From Gammaproteobacteria bacterium (GTDB lineage: Bacteria; Pseudomonadota; Gammaproteobacteria; Competibacterales; Competibacteraceae): a stretch of 64,000 nt of DNA. Position numbers and translations under genes: made by a program. The notes below the pieces were generated by a model. It saw nothing but the letters and a program-made list of their open reading frames with translations. It was not told the origin of the DNA and ran no database searches. The stretch is from positions 193,581 through 257,580 of the forward strand of contig JACKNE010000010.1 in assembly GCA_024235035.1 (NCBI GenBank). Direction: 5' to 3'. Shown here piece by piece: positions 18,867-28,208 of the stretch; the first letter of the stretch is position 1, and every line of letters begins with the position of its first letter.

Positions 18867-19871
18867 ATGCGCACTGATCATCCTCAACTTTCTGATGTAG
18901 CGCCCACATCTCATAAGATATCGCGTTGTCGCGGTCCTCGACTCGAAATCGCCATGCGTTCGTTGCGCTCGCCAACTGGTCAGGGGCGCCACGAAAATCA
19001 AGACAATTTCTTGCTCATCGATAACCGGGGGAGCGCCCGGTTTCTCTGGGGTGAACAGGAAACCCAGCTGCAGCTGCCTGGTTGGCCAGACGGACATCGG
19101 CGACTGGCTGTACTCGATGGTATGGGTGGTCACAGCCATGGCCGGGAAGCTGCTGAAAAAGCCGTCGAGGGTTTGCTCGAGCTGTCGGCTACTACCGATC
19201 TGGCACAACTATCCAGCGGATTAAACGCTCTGCATCAGCGGCTTTATCAGGAATTTCAGGCTGCTGGATTGGAGACTGGCTGTACGCTCATTCTCTTGGA
19301 GATTCCTCCTCGCTCTCCGGCGCTCATGTTTCATGTGGGCGATTCTCGCCTTTACGCCATTGATTCAGGCAACGTGCAGTGTCTGACGGTGGATCATGTG
19401 CCTGCCACTCATCTTGCCATGTTGGGCCTGTTGGACAGCACTCAGTGGTTGCAGCAGGTCCATATCCAAACCAGCTCTCAGATCAGCCAGGCCTTTATTC
19501 TGGGCAGCACTTTGGGGGCAACGAATTTCTATACCGATACCATTGATCAGGAACTTTACGAGCTGCATGATGGCAACCTACCACTGTTCTTACGTGGGTT
19601 GAACGACCGCCGCCGCCTGGATCTGGAACCTGATCAGGTTTATCTGATGGCCAGCGATGGTCTCTGGCATTTGCGGCACCCACAAATGTTCATTCGACGC
19701 TGGCCGGCGTTGCTGGTGCAACCGCATCGCTCCCTGGAAGAGCTGATCGATGAACTGCTAGACGAACTGGCGATGGCCATCCGCCAGCAACAGCGCCAGC
19801 CTGACGATAATTGTACGGTGATTCTCGTGCGCAAACCTACCCGACCCAGGCATGCCCCTGGCAGTCCCTGA
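18867..19871 (+). CDS. PP2C-family protein serine/threonine phosphatase
   Basis: A metal-dependent phosphatase that probably reverses the action of the adjacent kinase. The PP2C motifs come in order: ENQDNFLL, LAVLDGMGGHSHG (metal Asp), MFHVGDSRLYAI, YLMASDGLW and PDDNCTVIL. There are no membrane segments, so it is expected in the cytoplasm. ATG 18867 gives 334 aa, and an internal ATG at 18954 gives a more typical PP2C N-terminus (305 aa). Neither has an obvious ribosome site. It is divergent from the pseudokinase gene and overlaps or abuts the small membrane protein gene downstream. Confidence 0.9.
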   Translation: MRTDHPQLSDVAPTSHKISRCRGPRLEIAMRSLRSPTGQGRHENQDNFLLIDNRGSARFLWGEQETQLQLPGWPDGHRRLAVLDGMGGHSHGREAAEKAVEGLLELSATTDLAQLSSGLNALHQRLYQEFQAAGLETGCTLILLEIPPRSPALMFHVGDSRLYAIDSGNVQCLTVDHVPATHLAMLGLLDSTQWLQQVHIQTSSQISQAFILGSTLGATNFYTDTIDQELYELHDGNLPLFLRGLNDRRRLDLEPDQVYLMASDGLWHLRHPQMFIRRWPALLVQPHRSLEELIDELLDELAMAIRQQQRQPDDNCTVILVRKPTRPRHAPGSP

Positions 19872-19881
19872 TCTGAGTCCG

Positions 19882-20313
19882 ATGGAGATATCCTTGTTGA
19901 AGATCCGACATACCCTGTTGGCCTTACTGGTCTTATTGGCCATTGCTTTCATGCAACCGCTGGTTTTTTTTATGGGCGGGCTGACTCTATTATTTGGCGT
20001 CGGCGCGTTGATCTTTCGAGATCTATCGCCGACCCGCCAAGAGGCGGTGGAAAACTGGATTCTTGGCTGGCTGCGACGGGCGCGTTCCAATACCGCGTCA
20101 GAAATCGAACCCCTGACCATGCACCGTCGCTCTTCAACTATGACTGCCACATCAGGTGCTCGACAACCGGAACGAGCCCGTCGCGTTCGCAACAGAACTG
20201 CTAGCGCCATCGAGAGTGATTCCGCCCTGCACGCTATGCCAGATTCACTGGCCCGGGATGATGCGATAGTTGGCATTACATCTGGCTACAAAAGAACACC
20301 ACCGGCTACCTGA
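19882..20313 (+). CDS. Small hypothetical membrane protein
   Basis: No family recognised. From ATG 19882 the product is 143 aa, with two adjacent hydrophobic segments (LLALLVLLAIAFMQPLVFFMG and LTLLFGVGALIF). A basic, Ser/Arg/Thr-rich tail of about 90 residues follows and is probably cytoplasmic and disordered. An upstream ATG at 19852 overlaps the phosphatase stop by 20 bases and is an alternative start. Its position right after the PP2C gene suggests membership of the same signalling unit, and the Ser/Thr-rich tail could be a kinase substrate (inference). Confidence 0.6.
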   Translation: MEISLLKIRHTLLALLVLLAIAFMQPLVFFMGGLTLLFGVGALIFRDLSPTRQEAVENWILGWLRRARSNTASEIEPLTMHRRSSTMTATSGARQPERARRVRNRTASAIESDSALHAMPDSLARDDAIVGITSGYKRTPPAT

Positions 20314-20363
20314 TGTTTATGCAAATAGCCAGTGGTAGGCTTTTCAAAAGTCGGCAAATAGCG

Positions 20364-20624
20364 TCAGGCATGTGCCTCGGTGCGCCGTTTTTCCCGTAGG
20401 ATCGTATAGATTTCGTCCTTGAGATGCAGTCGCTGCTTTTTCAGGGTTTCCGTGTAAAAGTCCGAAGGGGTTTCGATCTGCAATTCGATTCGTTCCACTT
20501 CATCATTAACTGAATGATATTCATCGTACAATTGGGAAAAATGGAAGTCAGCCATTTTCAGTTCAGCAATACGGCTCTTGTATTCGGGAAACTCATGGAA
20601 CAGATCGTGACTTTCTCCAAGCAT
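20364..20624 (-). CDS. DUF465/YdcH-family small helical protein
   Basis: An 86-aa charged, fully helical protein. It shows the YdcH/DUF465 pattern: HDLFHEFPEYKSRIAELKMAD near the start, then a long heptad-like helix and LKKQRLHLKDEIYTILR. Function is unknown in the family; these proteins are cytoplasmic and probably coiled-coil oligomers. An AGGAGGATAT site precedes the start codon, which supports the call. It is divergent from the DUF218 gene. Confidence 0.85.
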   Translation of the reverse strand: MLGESHDLFHEFPEYKSRIAELKMADFHFSQLYDEYHSVNDEVERIELQIETPSDFYTETLKKQRLHLKDEIYTILREKRRTEAHA

Positions 20625-20757
20625 GAGGGATATCCTCCTTTAGGATTTTATTGCGGACTGATGAATTTTCCATGATAGTTGAGTATAGAAGCTTCATGTG
20701 CTGTCGTCATCGTGACTTCAAACCATCAGTCGACCTTGTCGAGGTGATCTCCTAGCG

Positions 20758-21540
20758 GTGCTGGTCAAGCTCCTGCTATTGCCGCCTAGCGGACCCTTGT
20801 TGGTTGGCCTTCTAGGTGCGCTCCTAGGGTGCTGGCATCGACGGCTGAGTGCGAATCTGCTGCTGACTGGGGTGATCTCCGGCTATCTGTTCAGCATTCC
20901 CGTAACAGCGGGCCTACTGAGTCGTTCCTTACAGACGGAACCGCCGCTTGACGAGTATTTTTTGCCGTTATCGCAACTGGGCGCGATTGTGGTGTTGGGG
21001 GGAGGTGTGTATGAGGATGCGCCGGAATATGGTGATGGTCCAACCGTGCATGAACGCACTCTGGGCCGGGTGCGCTATGCTGCTCGGTTGGCGCGGCGGA
21101 CCGGTTTGCCGGTACTGGCAACTGGTGGCCGCCTTGAGGGGAAGTATCCTGCCGAAGCGGAATTGATGAAAACGATTCTGGAGCAGGAATTCGGCATCGG
21201 CCCGGTTCTGACGGAGACCGAGAGTCGAAACACCTGGGAGAATGCTGTTTATAGCGCGGCGATTCTGCGCCGGCGCCACATCGATACGATTTTGCTGGTG
21301 ACGAACGCCGTGCATCAGCCACGGGCCATGATGGCTTTCGCCGTACAAGGATTGAAGGTTATTCCCGCCCCGACTCTGTTCTTCGACGATCGACCTGATC
21401 TGCTGGATCCTGAATCCTGGTTGCCTTCGGTGCGCGCCATCGCGGAGATTCGTTACGACTGTTATGAATGGCTGGGGCGATGGTGGTATGCCGTGCAGTA
21501 TTCTACTCGATTCTGGAGCCTATCCGACACGCAACCTTAA
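20758..21540 (+). CDS. YdcF/ElyC-type DUF218 membrane protein
   Basis: A 260-aa inner-membrane protein. Two N-terminal hydrophobic segments (about 1-55) precede a DUF218 domain with AIVVLGGGVYEDAPEYG, TGLPVLATGGRL, ESRNTWENAVYSAAIL and ILLVTNAVHQPRAMMAF. The family includes ElyC and SanA, which are linked to envelope and peptidoglycan integrity. The biochemical activity is not established. The start is GTG at 20758, with no strong ribosome site, so the N-terminus could be shorter. Confidence 0.82.
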   Translation: MLVKLLLLPPSGPLLVGLLGALLGCWHRRLSANLLLTGVISGYLFSIPVTAGLLSRSLQTEPPLDEYFLPLSQLGAIVVLGGGVYEDAPEYGDGPTVHERTLGRVRYAARLARRTGLPVLATGGRLEGKYPAEAELMKTILEQEFGIGPVLTETESRNTWENAVYSAAILRRRHIDTILLVTNAVHQPRAMMAFAVQGLKVIPAPTLFFDDRPDLLDPESWLPSVRAIAEIRYDCYEWLGRWWYAVQYSTRFWSLSDTQP

Positions 21541-21565
21541 AGCGCTATAACGCCGAATTTCCCTC

Positions 21566-22672
21566 ATGTTCGCTTACATTCTCCGTCGTCTGGCGCTGAT
21601 TCCACTGACCCTGCTGGGTATTGTCGCCATTAACTTCGCGATCGTGCAGATCGCTCCCGGCGGGCCGGTAGAGCAGTTGCTGGCGCAACTTAAGGATACC
21701 GCCGTGGCGGCCACAGCTCGGGTCGGCGGCGGGGAGGGCATGGAAGCGGGACGCAGCGGTCATGCTGCATCATCGTCAACTGGCGACGGTGTCTATCGCG
21801 GCGCACAAGGACTCGATCCGGCTTTCATCGCCGAGCTAAACCGCCAGTTTGGTTTCGATCAGCCGGCTTATGTGCGCTTCGGGCGCATGATCGGCGATTA
21901 TCTAACTTTCGATCTCGGTCAGAGCTATTTTCGCGATCGGGCGGTATTCGATCTGGTGTTGGACAAGTTGCCGGTTTCTGTTTCGCTGGGTGTGTGGAGT
22001 ACGTTGCTGATCTACATGATTTCGATTCCATTGGGAATCGCTAAGGCGGTTCGCGACGGTTCGCGTTTCGATGTGCTGACCAGCGCGGCGGTGATTATCG
22101 GTTACGCGATTCCAGCGTTTCTGTTCGCTATCTTGCTGATCATCCTGTTCGCGGGTGGTCGTTACCTGGATTGGTTTCCGTTGCGTGGGTTGGTGTCCGA
22201 CAACTGGGCGGATTTGCTCTGGCCGGCGCGGATCGCCGATTATTTCTGGCATCTGACTCTGCCAGTCACTGCTATGGTCATCGGTGGTTTTGCTTCGTTG
22301 ACCATGCTCACCAAAAACACCTTTCTGGATGAAATCAACAAGCAGTATGTGGTGACCGCCCGCGCTAAAGGATTGAGCGAGCGGCGGGTACTGTACGGGC
22401 ATGTATTTCGCAATGCCATGCTGCTGGTGATTGCCGGCTTTCCGGCGACCCTGGTCAGCATGTTGTTTACCGGTTCACTGCTGATCGAGGTGATCTTTTC
22501 GCTGGATGGATTGGGCTTGCTAGGTTTTGAGGCCGTTGTCAAGCGCGACTACCCAGTCATGTTCGGTACACTGTACATCTTCAGTCTGATCGGTTTGCTG
22601 CTGAATTTGATCAACGACTTGACCTATCATCTGATCGATCCGCGTATCGACTTCGCCGCGCGAGGCCGGTAA
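21566..22672 (+). CDS. yejB: Peptide ABC transporter permease, YejB type
   Basis: The inner-membrane permease half of an oligopeptide/microcin-C type importer. The N-terminus MFAYILRRLALIPLTLLGIVAINFAIVQIAPGGP-type region is the DppB/YejB signature. The insertion after PGGP, a Gly/Ala-rich linker, and the 368-aa length match YejB. The binding-protein-dependent transport motif appears as YVVTARAKGLSERRVLYGHV, followed by NAMLLVI. It stands alone here: no yejA, yejE or yejF is adjacent, because the upstream gene is DUF218 and the downstream gene is convergent zapD. Confidence 0.85.
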   Translation: MFAYILRRLALIPLTLLGIVAINFAIVQIAPGGPVEQLLAQLKDTAVAATARVGGGEGMEAGRSGHAASSSTGDGVYRGAQGLDPAFIAELNRQFGFDQPAYVRFGRMIGDYLTFDLGQSYFRDRAVFDLVLDKLPVSVSLGVWSTLLIYMISIPLGIAKAVRDGSRFDVLTSAAVIIGYAIPAFLFAILLIILFAGGRYLDWFPLRGLVSDNWADLLWPARIADYFWHLTLPVTAMVIGGFASLTMLTKNTFLDEINKQYVVTARAKGLSERRVLYGHVFRNAMLLVIAGFPATLVSMLFTGSLLIEVIFSLDGLGLLGFEAVVKRDYPVMFGTLYIFSLIGLLLNLINDLTYHLIDPRIDFAARGR

Positions 22673-22693
22673 AGATACCGACAGAGGTATCGA

Positions 22694-23464
22694 TCAAATG
22701 ATGCAACAGGCCAGATCGAATGCGACATCGGCCAAACTCGGCGTTGCCCGGTGATAAGGATTGGACTGTTCCAGGAAGTGAATGGTGAAACGATGCCGCC
22801 CACCGCTGATCTCGGGAAACCGCGGATCGCCGGATGGCAGCCAGACCCGAATCAGTTGATTCGGCGCATTCGCATCCAATCCACGCTGAAAGAAGCCCCG
22901 GATAGCCGTTTCTGTTCGAGGTGTGGCGCTGTCGCGAATCAATTGCAGGATCAGGAACACCGCATCCCTCATGGGTGAGAATGGCGCCAGCCATTCTTGT
23001 AAGTCCCGATTGCGTATCTCGGGTTCTTGTTGTAACCAATGATGTAGCGCGGGCAGGTCGAACCGGCAGGTGCCGCCGGGAATCTGAATCCGATTCTGGA
23101 TAGCGCCGAGAAATTCGCTTTGCCGCACGGTGTCCAGCGCCAGACTGTTCGGTCGGTGAATTTGGCCGATGACCTCGCTGATTTTCGCCAGCACGGATGA
23201 TAGGGCCACCGTATCGATTCCAGGGCTTTGTCGCAGGCGACTTAGCGTGCTGGCATGGCGCTCTAATTCCTTGAGCAACTCTTTCTTGAATTCATTGCGT
23301 CCGGTGACGGTGAGAATGTTGAACAAACCCTGCAACGCCGCACGACTATTCCACGTCGATGGCCCGATCAGCGCATGATTGATTTGCTGAAACAGGAATT
23401 CCAATCGTAACAGGGCGCGGGCACGCTCATTGAGCGGTTGCTCGTAGCAAATAGACTGGGACAC
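22694..23464 (-). CDS. zapD: Cell division protein ZapD
   Basis: An FtsZ-binding protein that bundles protofilaments at the division septum. The 256-aa length, the N-terminal YEQPLNERARALLRLEFLF block, and later MRDAVFLILQLIRDSA and RFTIHFLEQ match the ZapD (YacF) family. The position at the end of a pilB-pilC-pilD-coaE-zapD run is the usual gammaproteobacterial order and supports the call. A 61-base gap separates it from coaE. Confidence 0.92.
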   Translation of the reverse strand: MSQSICYEQPLNERARALLRLEFLFQQINHALIGPSTWNSRAALQGLFNILTVTGRNEFKKELLKELERHASTLSRLRQSPGIDTVALSSVLAKISEVIGQIHRPNSLALDTVRQSEFLGAIQNRIQIPGGTCRFDLPALHHWLQQEPEIRNRDLQEWLAPFSPMRDAVFLILQLIRDSATPRTETAIRGFFQRGLDANAPNQLIRVWLPSGDPRFPEISGGRHRFTIHFLEQSNPYHRATPSLADVAFDLACCII

Positions 23465-23525
23465 GGAAATGCCTCGTAGGGACGATGACCGGCAACCGGC
23501 CGCAAATCATACCAACGGGTACGGT

Positions 23526-24134
23526 TCACAAAAGCCGTTCGGCGGCCAAGCGTAGGTAATGCCGATGGAGGTCGGCGATCGGTAATGCAAGTTTTGCAAG
23601 GTCGCCGAAATTTTCCAATACCTCATCGGCCAACGCCAGTCGCTGAGCGCGGCTGGCTTGAGCGGCCAGAATGCGCCGGGCCTGGGTCTCATTGATCTGG
23701 TCGCGAGCGATCACTCGGCGGATTTGTTCTGCTTCCGGCGTATCCACCACCAGTACCCGATCGACCAGCTCCGTCATCCCAGTTTCCGCCAGCAATGGGA
23801 TGACCAGAAGGCAATAAGGCGCTTTGAGAGCAGCGATCCGTTGTCGAGCCACTGCACGGATTCGAGGGTGCAGGATCGCTTCCAAACGCCGCCGACCAAC
23901 TTGATTTACAAAAACTTGTTCGCGTAGGCGGACACGATCAAGATGACCTCGGTCATCCAAGCACTCGGCCCCGAACTCAGTAGCGATTTCCGCTAAGGCG
24001 GGTTGCCCAGGCTCGACCAGCTCACGAGCGATCAGATCGGTGTCGATGACCGGTACCCCCAGCCGGGTGGCGAAATGGTCGCTCACTACAGTCTTGCCGC
24101 TACCGATGCCGCCGGTTAGTCCAACTACCAACAT
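23526..24134 (-). CDS. coaE: Dephospho-CoA kinase
   Basis: The last step of coenzyme A synthesis, phosphorylating the 3'-OH of dephospho-CoA. The P-loop reads GLTGGIGSGKT at the very N-terminus. The CoA-site region has VIDTDLIARELVEPGQPAL, and VIARDQINETQARRILAAQ is the conserved lid and helix region. ATG 24134 is favoured because GGAGG lies six bases upstream (202 aa). Another ATG at 24140 overlaps the pilD stop as ATGA, so translation is coupled to pilD either way. Confidence 0.95.
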   Translation of the reverse strand: MLVVGLTGGIGSGKTVVSDHFATRLGVPVIDTDLIARELVEPGQPALAEIATEFGAECLDDRGHLDRVRLREQVFVNQVGRRRLEAILHPRIRAVARQRIAALKAPYCLLVIPLLAETGMTELVDRVLVVDTPEAEQIRRVIARDQINETQARRILAAQASRAQRLALADEVLENFGDLAKLALPIADLHRHYLRLAAERLL

Positions 24135-24136
24135 GA

Positions 24137-25009
24137 TCATCCTCCCAGCCAGCGCAGGTAGGCACCGTTGATCGCTTCACCCCACAGCAGCGCGATCCAA
24201 CCGGCGGCGGCTAGGAAAGGTCCGAAAGGCATCGGCATCCGGTGATCCCGTTTCTGGAACAAGATCAGCGCCAAGCCGCAAAATGCTCCGACCAGCGACG
24301 ACAAGATCACGATGGTGACCAGGTATTGCCAGCCAGTCCAGGCGCCCAAGGCCGCCAGCAGCTTGAAATCGCCAAAGCCCATCCCTTCCTTACCTGTCAG
24401 CAGGCGGAAAAGCTGGTAAACCGACCAGAGCGATAAATAGCCGGCCATGGCTCCAAGCACGGCGCTCGGCAAATCGGCGAATAGCCCGAACAGGGCAACG
24501 CCAAGTCCCAGCCAGAGCAAGGGTAGAGTCAGATCGTCAGGCAACAGTTGGTGGCGGAGGTCGATGATGCTGGCCGCCAACAGCATCCAGGTAAAGATCA
24601 AGGCGGCGGCGGTGGGCCAACCAAAGCCGAATCTCCAGGCGACGATACCGGCGAGCAGCCCGCTGGTGGCTTCCACCAACGGATACTGAATACTGATTCC
24701 TGCGTGGCAATGCGTACAGCGACCGCGTTGCCATGCATAACTCAGTAGTGGAATGTTTTCCATTGCGCTGATTAAGTGTCCGCAGTGCGGGCAGCGCGAG
24801 CGTGGCCGCCACAGGTTCAGGGTCGGTTGAGCGCTGTCTGGAGTCGGTTGTCCCAGCAGCTCCGCACATTGTCCACGCCATTCTCGCTCCATCATCAAAG
24901 GCAGGCGATGAATGACCACATTGAGAAAACTGCCGACCAACAGGCCCAGCAACACGCTCACGAACACTAACAGCGTCGGCGAACCAGCCAGCAGTTCCAC
25001 GGTCGTCAT
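24137..25009 (-). CDS. pilD: Type IV prepilin peptidase/methyltransferase
   Basis: An inner-membrane aspartyl protease that removes prepilin leaders and N-methylates the new N-terminus. The cytoplasmic loop holds both CxxC pairs (CPHC and CTHC), as in bifunctional PilD. The two active-site aspartates lie in ASIIDLRHQLLPD and GFGDFKLLAALGAW. The length (290 aa) and about eight hydrophobic segments are normal. It lies between pilC and coaE in one minus-strand operon. Confidence 0.95.
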   Translation of the reverse strand: MTTVELLAGSPTLLVFVSVLLGLLVGSFLNVVIHRLPLMMEREWRGQCAELLGQPTPDSAQPTLNLWRPRSRCPHCGHLISAMENIPLLSYAWQRGRCTHCHAGISIQYPLVEATSGLLAGIVAWRFGFGWPTAAALIFTWMLLAASIIDLRHQLLPDDLTLPLLWLGLGVALFGLFADLPSAVLGAMAGYLSLWSVYQLFRLLTGKEGMGFGDFKLLAALGAWTGWQYLVTIVILSSLVGAFCGLALILFQKRDHRMPMPFGPFLAAAGWIALLWGEAINGAYLRWLGG

Positions 25010-25025
25010 GATGGCCGGGCCGCCA

Positions 25026-26270
25026 TCAGACCGCCGCCGCCAGTTTGAAGATGGGCATGTACATGGCGATCACCAGGGTGCCGACCACGCCAGCCAGAAA
25101 GGCCATCAGCAATGGTTCGATCATGGTGGTCAAGGCATCGACCTTCTGATCCACCTCCGCTTCGTAGAAATCTGCCACTTTGGCTAGCATGTCGCCGAGC
25201 GAGCCGGCTTCCTCACCGATCGCCACCATTTGGATCACCATATCGGGGAATAGGTTGCTCTGACGCATGGCGAAGTTGAGTTGCTGACCGATGGAAACCG
25301 ATTCACGCATATCCAGCACCGCTTTTTCATAAACGTAGTTGCCGGTTGCGCCCGCCACGCTCTGCATGGCGTCCACCAGCGGTACACCGCCGCTAAACAG
25401 AGTGGACAGGGTGCGAGCGAAGCGAGCGTTGGCCGAGGTCGCTACCAGATCACCGATCAGCGGCATTTGCAAGACGATGCGATCTAGCCACTGGTAGAAG
25501 GTTCGTGAGCGTTTACGGGCTTCCAGGAAGCCGACGATCGCCACCACCGGCCCACCGAGGATCAGGTACCAGTTTTCCTGGAAAACCCCGGACAACTCGA
25601 TGACGAATTTAGTCAAGGCCGGTAGTTCTGCGCCGAAGCCCTTGAAGAGATCCTCGAAGGTGGGAATGACGAAGATCAGCAGGATTGCGGTGACGACAAA
25701 GGCGAATACCAGCACGATGGCCGGATAGGTCAACGCCTTCTTGACTTTGGCCTTCAACGCTTCGGATTTTTCCAGATAGGTGGCGATCTTGTCGAGCAGC
25801 ACCTCGAGAACGCCGGCTTCTTCGCCCGCATGAACCAGGCTGCAATACAGGTCGTCGAAGTAGATATGGTGCTTGGCGAAGGATTTGGAGAGCGGGGTGC
25901 CGCTTTCCACTTCGGCCTTGATGTCGAGGATGAGTTCCTTGACCTTGGGTTTGCGATTGCTATGTCCGACCATGTCCAATGCTTGCACGACGGCAATACC
26001 GGACGTGAGCATAGTGCAAAGCTGACGGGTAAACAGCATGATGTCCTTCGGGACGATGGAGTCGCCAAAGGTGAAAAGTGGCTTGGCCTTTTTCTTGACG
26101 CTCAGTGGCAGGATGCCTTGTCGACGCAGCTCGGCCTTGATCAGATTCTGATTGGCGCCCCGTAGTTCGCCTTTGACCCGGACTCCCCGCTTGTCTGTAC
26201 CTTCCCATTTGAAAGTCGGTTCTTCTTCTTTTTTCTTGGCCTTTTTCGCCAACGTCGGTTGTCTAGCCAC
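25026..26270 (-). CDS. pilC: Type IV pilus inner-membrane platform protein
   Basis: The inner-membrane core protein of the type IV pilus machine, which contacts the PilB ATPase. It contains two T2SSF domains (about 75-195 and 280-400) with the typical FTRQLCTMLTSGIAVVQALD and SANARFARTLSTLFSGGVPLV motifs, and three to four membrane segments. The start is GTG at 26270, six bases after the pilB stop. The N-terminus is Lys/Glu-rich. Length 414 aa, as expected. Confidence 0.95.
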   Translation of the reverse strand: MARQPTLAKKAKKKEEEPTFKWEGTDKRGVRVKGELRGANQNLIKAELRRQGILPLSVKKKAKPLFTFGDSIVPKDIMLFTRQLCTMLTSGIAVVQALDMVGHSNRKPKVKELILDIKAEVESGTPLSKSFAKHHIYFDDLYCSLVHAGEEAGVLEVLLDKIATYLEKSEALKAKVKKALTYPAIVLVFAFVVTAILLIFVIPTFEDLFKGFGAELPALTKFVIELSGVFQENWYLILGGPVVAIVGFLEARKRSRTFYQWLDRIVLQMPLIGDLVATSANARFARTLSTLFSGGVPLVDAMQSVAGATGNYVYEKAVLDMRESVSIGQQLNFAMRQSNLFPDMVIQMVAIGEEAGSLGDMLAKVADFYEAEVDQKVDALTTMIEPLLMAFLAGVVGTLVIAMYMPIFKLAAAV

Positions 26271-26275
26271 GGCAG

Positions 26276-28003
26276 TTATTCCGTTGTTACTCGGTTGATT
26301 TCTTCAAGGCTGGTCAAACCCATGCGGACCTTGTTCAGCCCCGACTGACGCAAATCGTTGATACCTTCGCGGCGCGCCTGCTCGGCAATCTGGATCGAGT
26401 TGCCGCCTCCCATGATGATGCGACCCATGTCCTCGGAAAGCGGCATGACTTCGTAAATACCGACCCGGCCTTTGTAACCACGGTTGCATTGATCGCAACC
26501 GACCGCTTTGTAGATCGTTAGGTTTTCGAGTTCTTCTTCGCGAAAACCCTGATGGATCAGTTCTTCCGCTGGAATCTGGATCGCTTCCTTGCAGTGAGCG
26601 CATAGCCGTCGTCCCAGCCGTTGGGCAATGATCAGCGTGACGCTAGAAGCGATGTTGTAGGCGGCCACTCCCATGTTCATCAATCGGTTTAGGGTTTGGG
26701 GAGCGCTGTTGGTATGTAGGGTGGATAACACCATATGGCCGGTTTGGGCGGCCTTGATCGCGATCTCGGCGGTTTCCAGATCGCGAATTTCGCCAACCAT
26801 GACGATATCCGGGTCCTGGCGCAGAAAAGCACGCAGGGCGCTGGCGAAGGTCATGCCCACCTTCGGGTTGACGTTCACCTGATTGATGCCGGGGAGATTG
26901 ATTTCCACCGGATCTTCGGCGGTCGAGATATTGACTTCGGCGGTGTTGAGGATGTTGAGCGCGGTATACAGCGATACGGTCTTGCCGCTGCCGGTCGGGC
27001 CGGTGACCAGCACCATGCCTTGCGGCTTGTGAATCGCTTTCAGGAATAATTCCTTTTGTCGCTCTTCGTAACCCAGGGCATCGATACCCATCTGGGCGCT
27101 GGAAGGGTCGAGCAAACGCAACACCACTTTTTCACCATATAAGGTTGGCATGGTGTTGACGCGAAAATCGATGGCGCGTTGCTTGGTCAGGTATAGCTTG
27201 AGACGTCCATCCTGTGGCACCCGGCGCTCGGCGATGTCAAGCTGGGCCATGATCTTGAGACGGGCGGCCAAGCGCGGCGCCATGGTGACGGGCGGTTTGT
27301 AGGCTTCATCCAGCATGCCATCCTGACGAAAGCGCACCCGGTAGATTTTTTCGTAGGGTTCAAAGTGAATGTCGGAAGCGCCGCGATTGATAGCCTGCAA
27401 GATGACCTGATTGATGAAACGGACGACGGGGGCATCGTCAGCATCCGATTGCGTCAGGGTTTCAACCTTGGATGCATCGCTTTCGGCGCTGAAGTCGAGA
27501 TCACCGATGTCCTGGTCGATCATCGTCGACGCCTGGGGGTCGATCGCGCTCTCAATGGCTTTGAGCCACTGGGTCTCGCTGATGATGACCGGTTCGATAT
27601 CCAATCGGGTCTGAAACTTGATGTCTTCCAGCACCCGTTGATTGGTGGGGTCGCTGATGCCGACGAATAGCCGTCGGCCACGTCTGTACAGCGGCAGGGC
27701 GTGATGTTGACGAAGCAGTTTTTCATCGGCCAGTTGGACTATGGCCTTATCGACTTCCAGGGCTTCGATGTCGAATAACGGCAGATTGAAACTACGAGCG
27801 GCCAGGCGAGCGATGTCCTTGTCACGCGCCAGTTTGTTTTCCACCAGATAGGCGACGAAGGGAGCATTTTCCTTGCGTGACTGTTCGAGAGCCTTGAGCG
27901 CGGCGGCTTCATCGAGCAGGTGATTCAGTACGAGCTGCCTAGCGAGTCCGCTCAGTTGGACACCGGGCTGGGTGGTCATAACGGTATTGGGGTTGGTCGC
28001 CAT
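26276..28003 (-). CDS. pilB: Type IV pilus assembly ATPase
   Basis: The hexameric extension motor for pili. The N-terminal T2SSE_N (MshEN) region is followed by the ATPase core: Walker A GPTGSGKT, the Asp box around STAEDPVEI, and Walker B DPDIVMVGEIRDLETAEIA. The His box appears as STLHTNSAPQTL. A four-Cys zinc site is present (CAHC and CDQC). It is the first gene of the pilBCD-coaE-zapD run and diverges from the PhoX-like gene. No pilin gene is in the window. Confidence 0.96.
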   Translation of the reverse strand: MATNPNTVMTTQPGVQLSGLARQLVLNHLLDEAAALKALEQSRKENAPFVAYLVENKLARDKDIARLAARSFNLPLFDIEALEVDKAIVQLADEKLLRQHHALPLYRRGRRLFVGISDPTNQRVLEDIKFQTRLDIEPVIISETQWLKAIESAIDPQASTMIDQDIGDLDFSAESDASKVETLTQSDADDAPVVRFINQVILQAINRGASDIHFEPYEKIYRVRFRQDGMLDEAYKPPVTMAPRLAARLKIMAQLDIAERRVPQDGRLKLYLTKQRAIDFRVNTMPTLYGEKVVLRLLDPSSAQMGIDALGYEERQKELFLKAIHKPQGMVLVTGPTGSGKTVSLYTALNILNTAEVNISTAEDPVEINLPGINQVNVNPKVGMTFASALRAFLRQDPDIVMVGEIRDLETAEIAIKAAQTGHMVLSTLHTNSAPQTLNRLMNMGVAAYNIASSVTLIIAQRLGRRLCAHCKEAIQIPAEELIHQGFREEELENLTIYKAVGCDQCNRGYKGRVGIYEVMPLSEDMGRIIMGGGNSIQIAEQARREGINDLRQSGLNKVRMGLTSLEEINRVTTE

Positions 28004-28109
28004 GGCTTATCTGCGAGGTGATGTCGTAGGTACAACAAGTTTGTCATCTTCGTCGATTCGACGTTTCAACTTTAGACCATGTGGAGATGCTTGCAAAGGG
28101 GAGAGGTTT

Positions 28110-28153
28110 GGTCATCAGAAAGTCATCTCTCGGTCATTATTTGGTCGCTTATC
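28110..28153 (+). promoter_or_regulatory. Four 11-bp Pho-box-like direct repeats
   Basis: Units begin at 28110, 28121, 28132 and 28143, each starting [A/G]GTCAT or GGTCG followed by five or six less conserved bases. PhoB binds tandem 11-bp units with a TGTCA-type core, and the exact 11-bp period matches. The array ends 55 bases before the start of a PhoX-like phosphatase gene, which fits phosphate-starvation control. Confidence 0.65.
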
Positions 28154-28208
28154 GGCAATCCTCGCGTGTCATTCTCCTCGGATGTTGATTGCTTAGGAGA
28201 ATTCGCTG

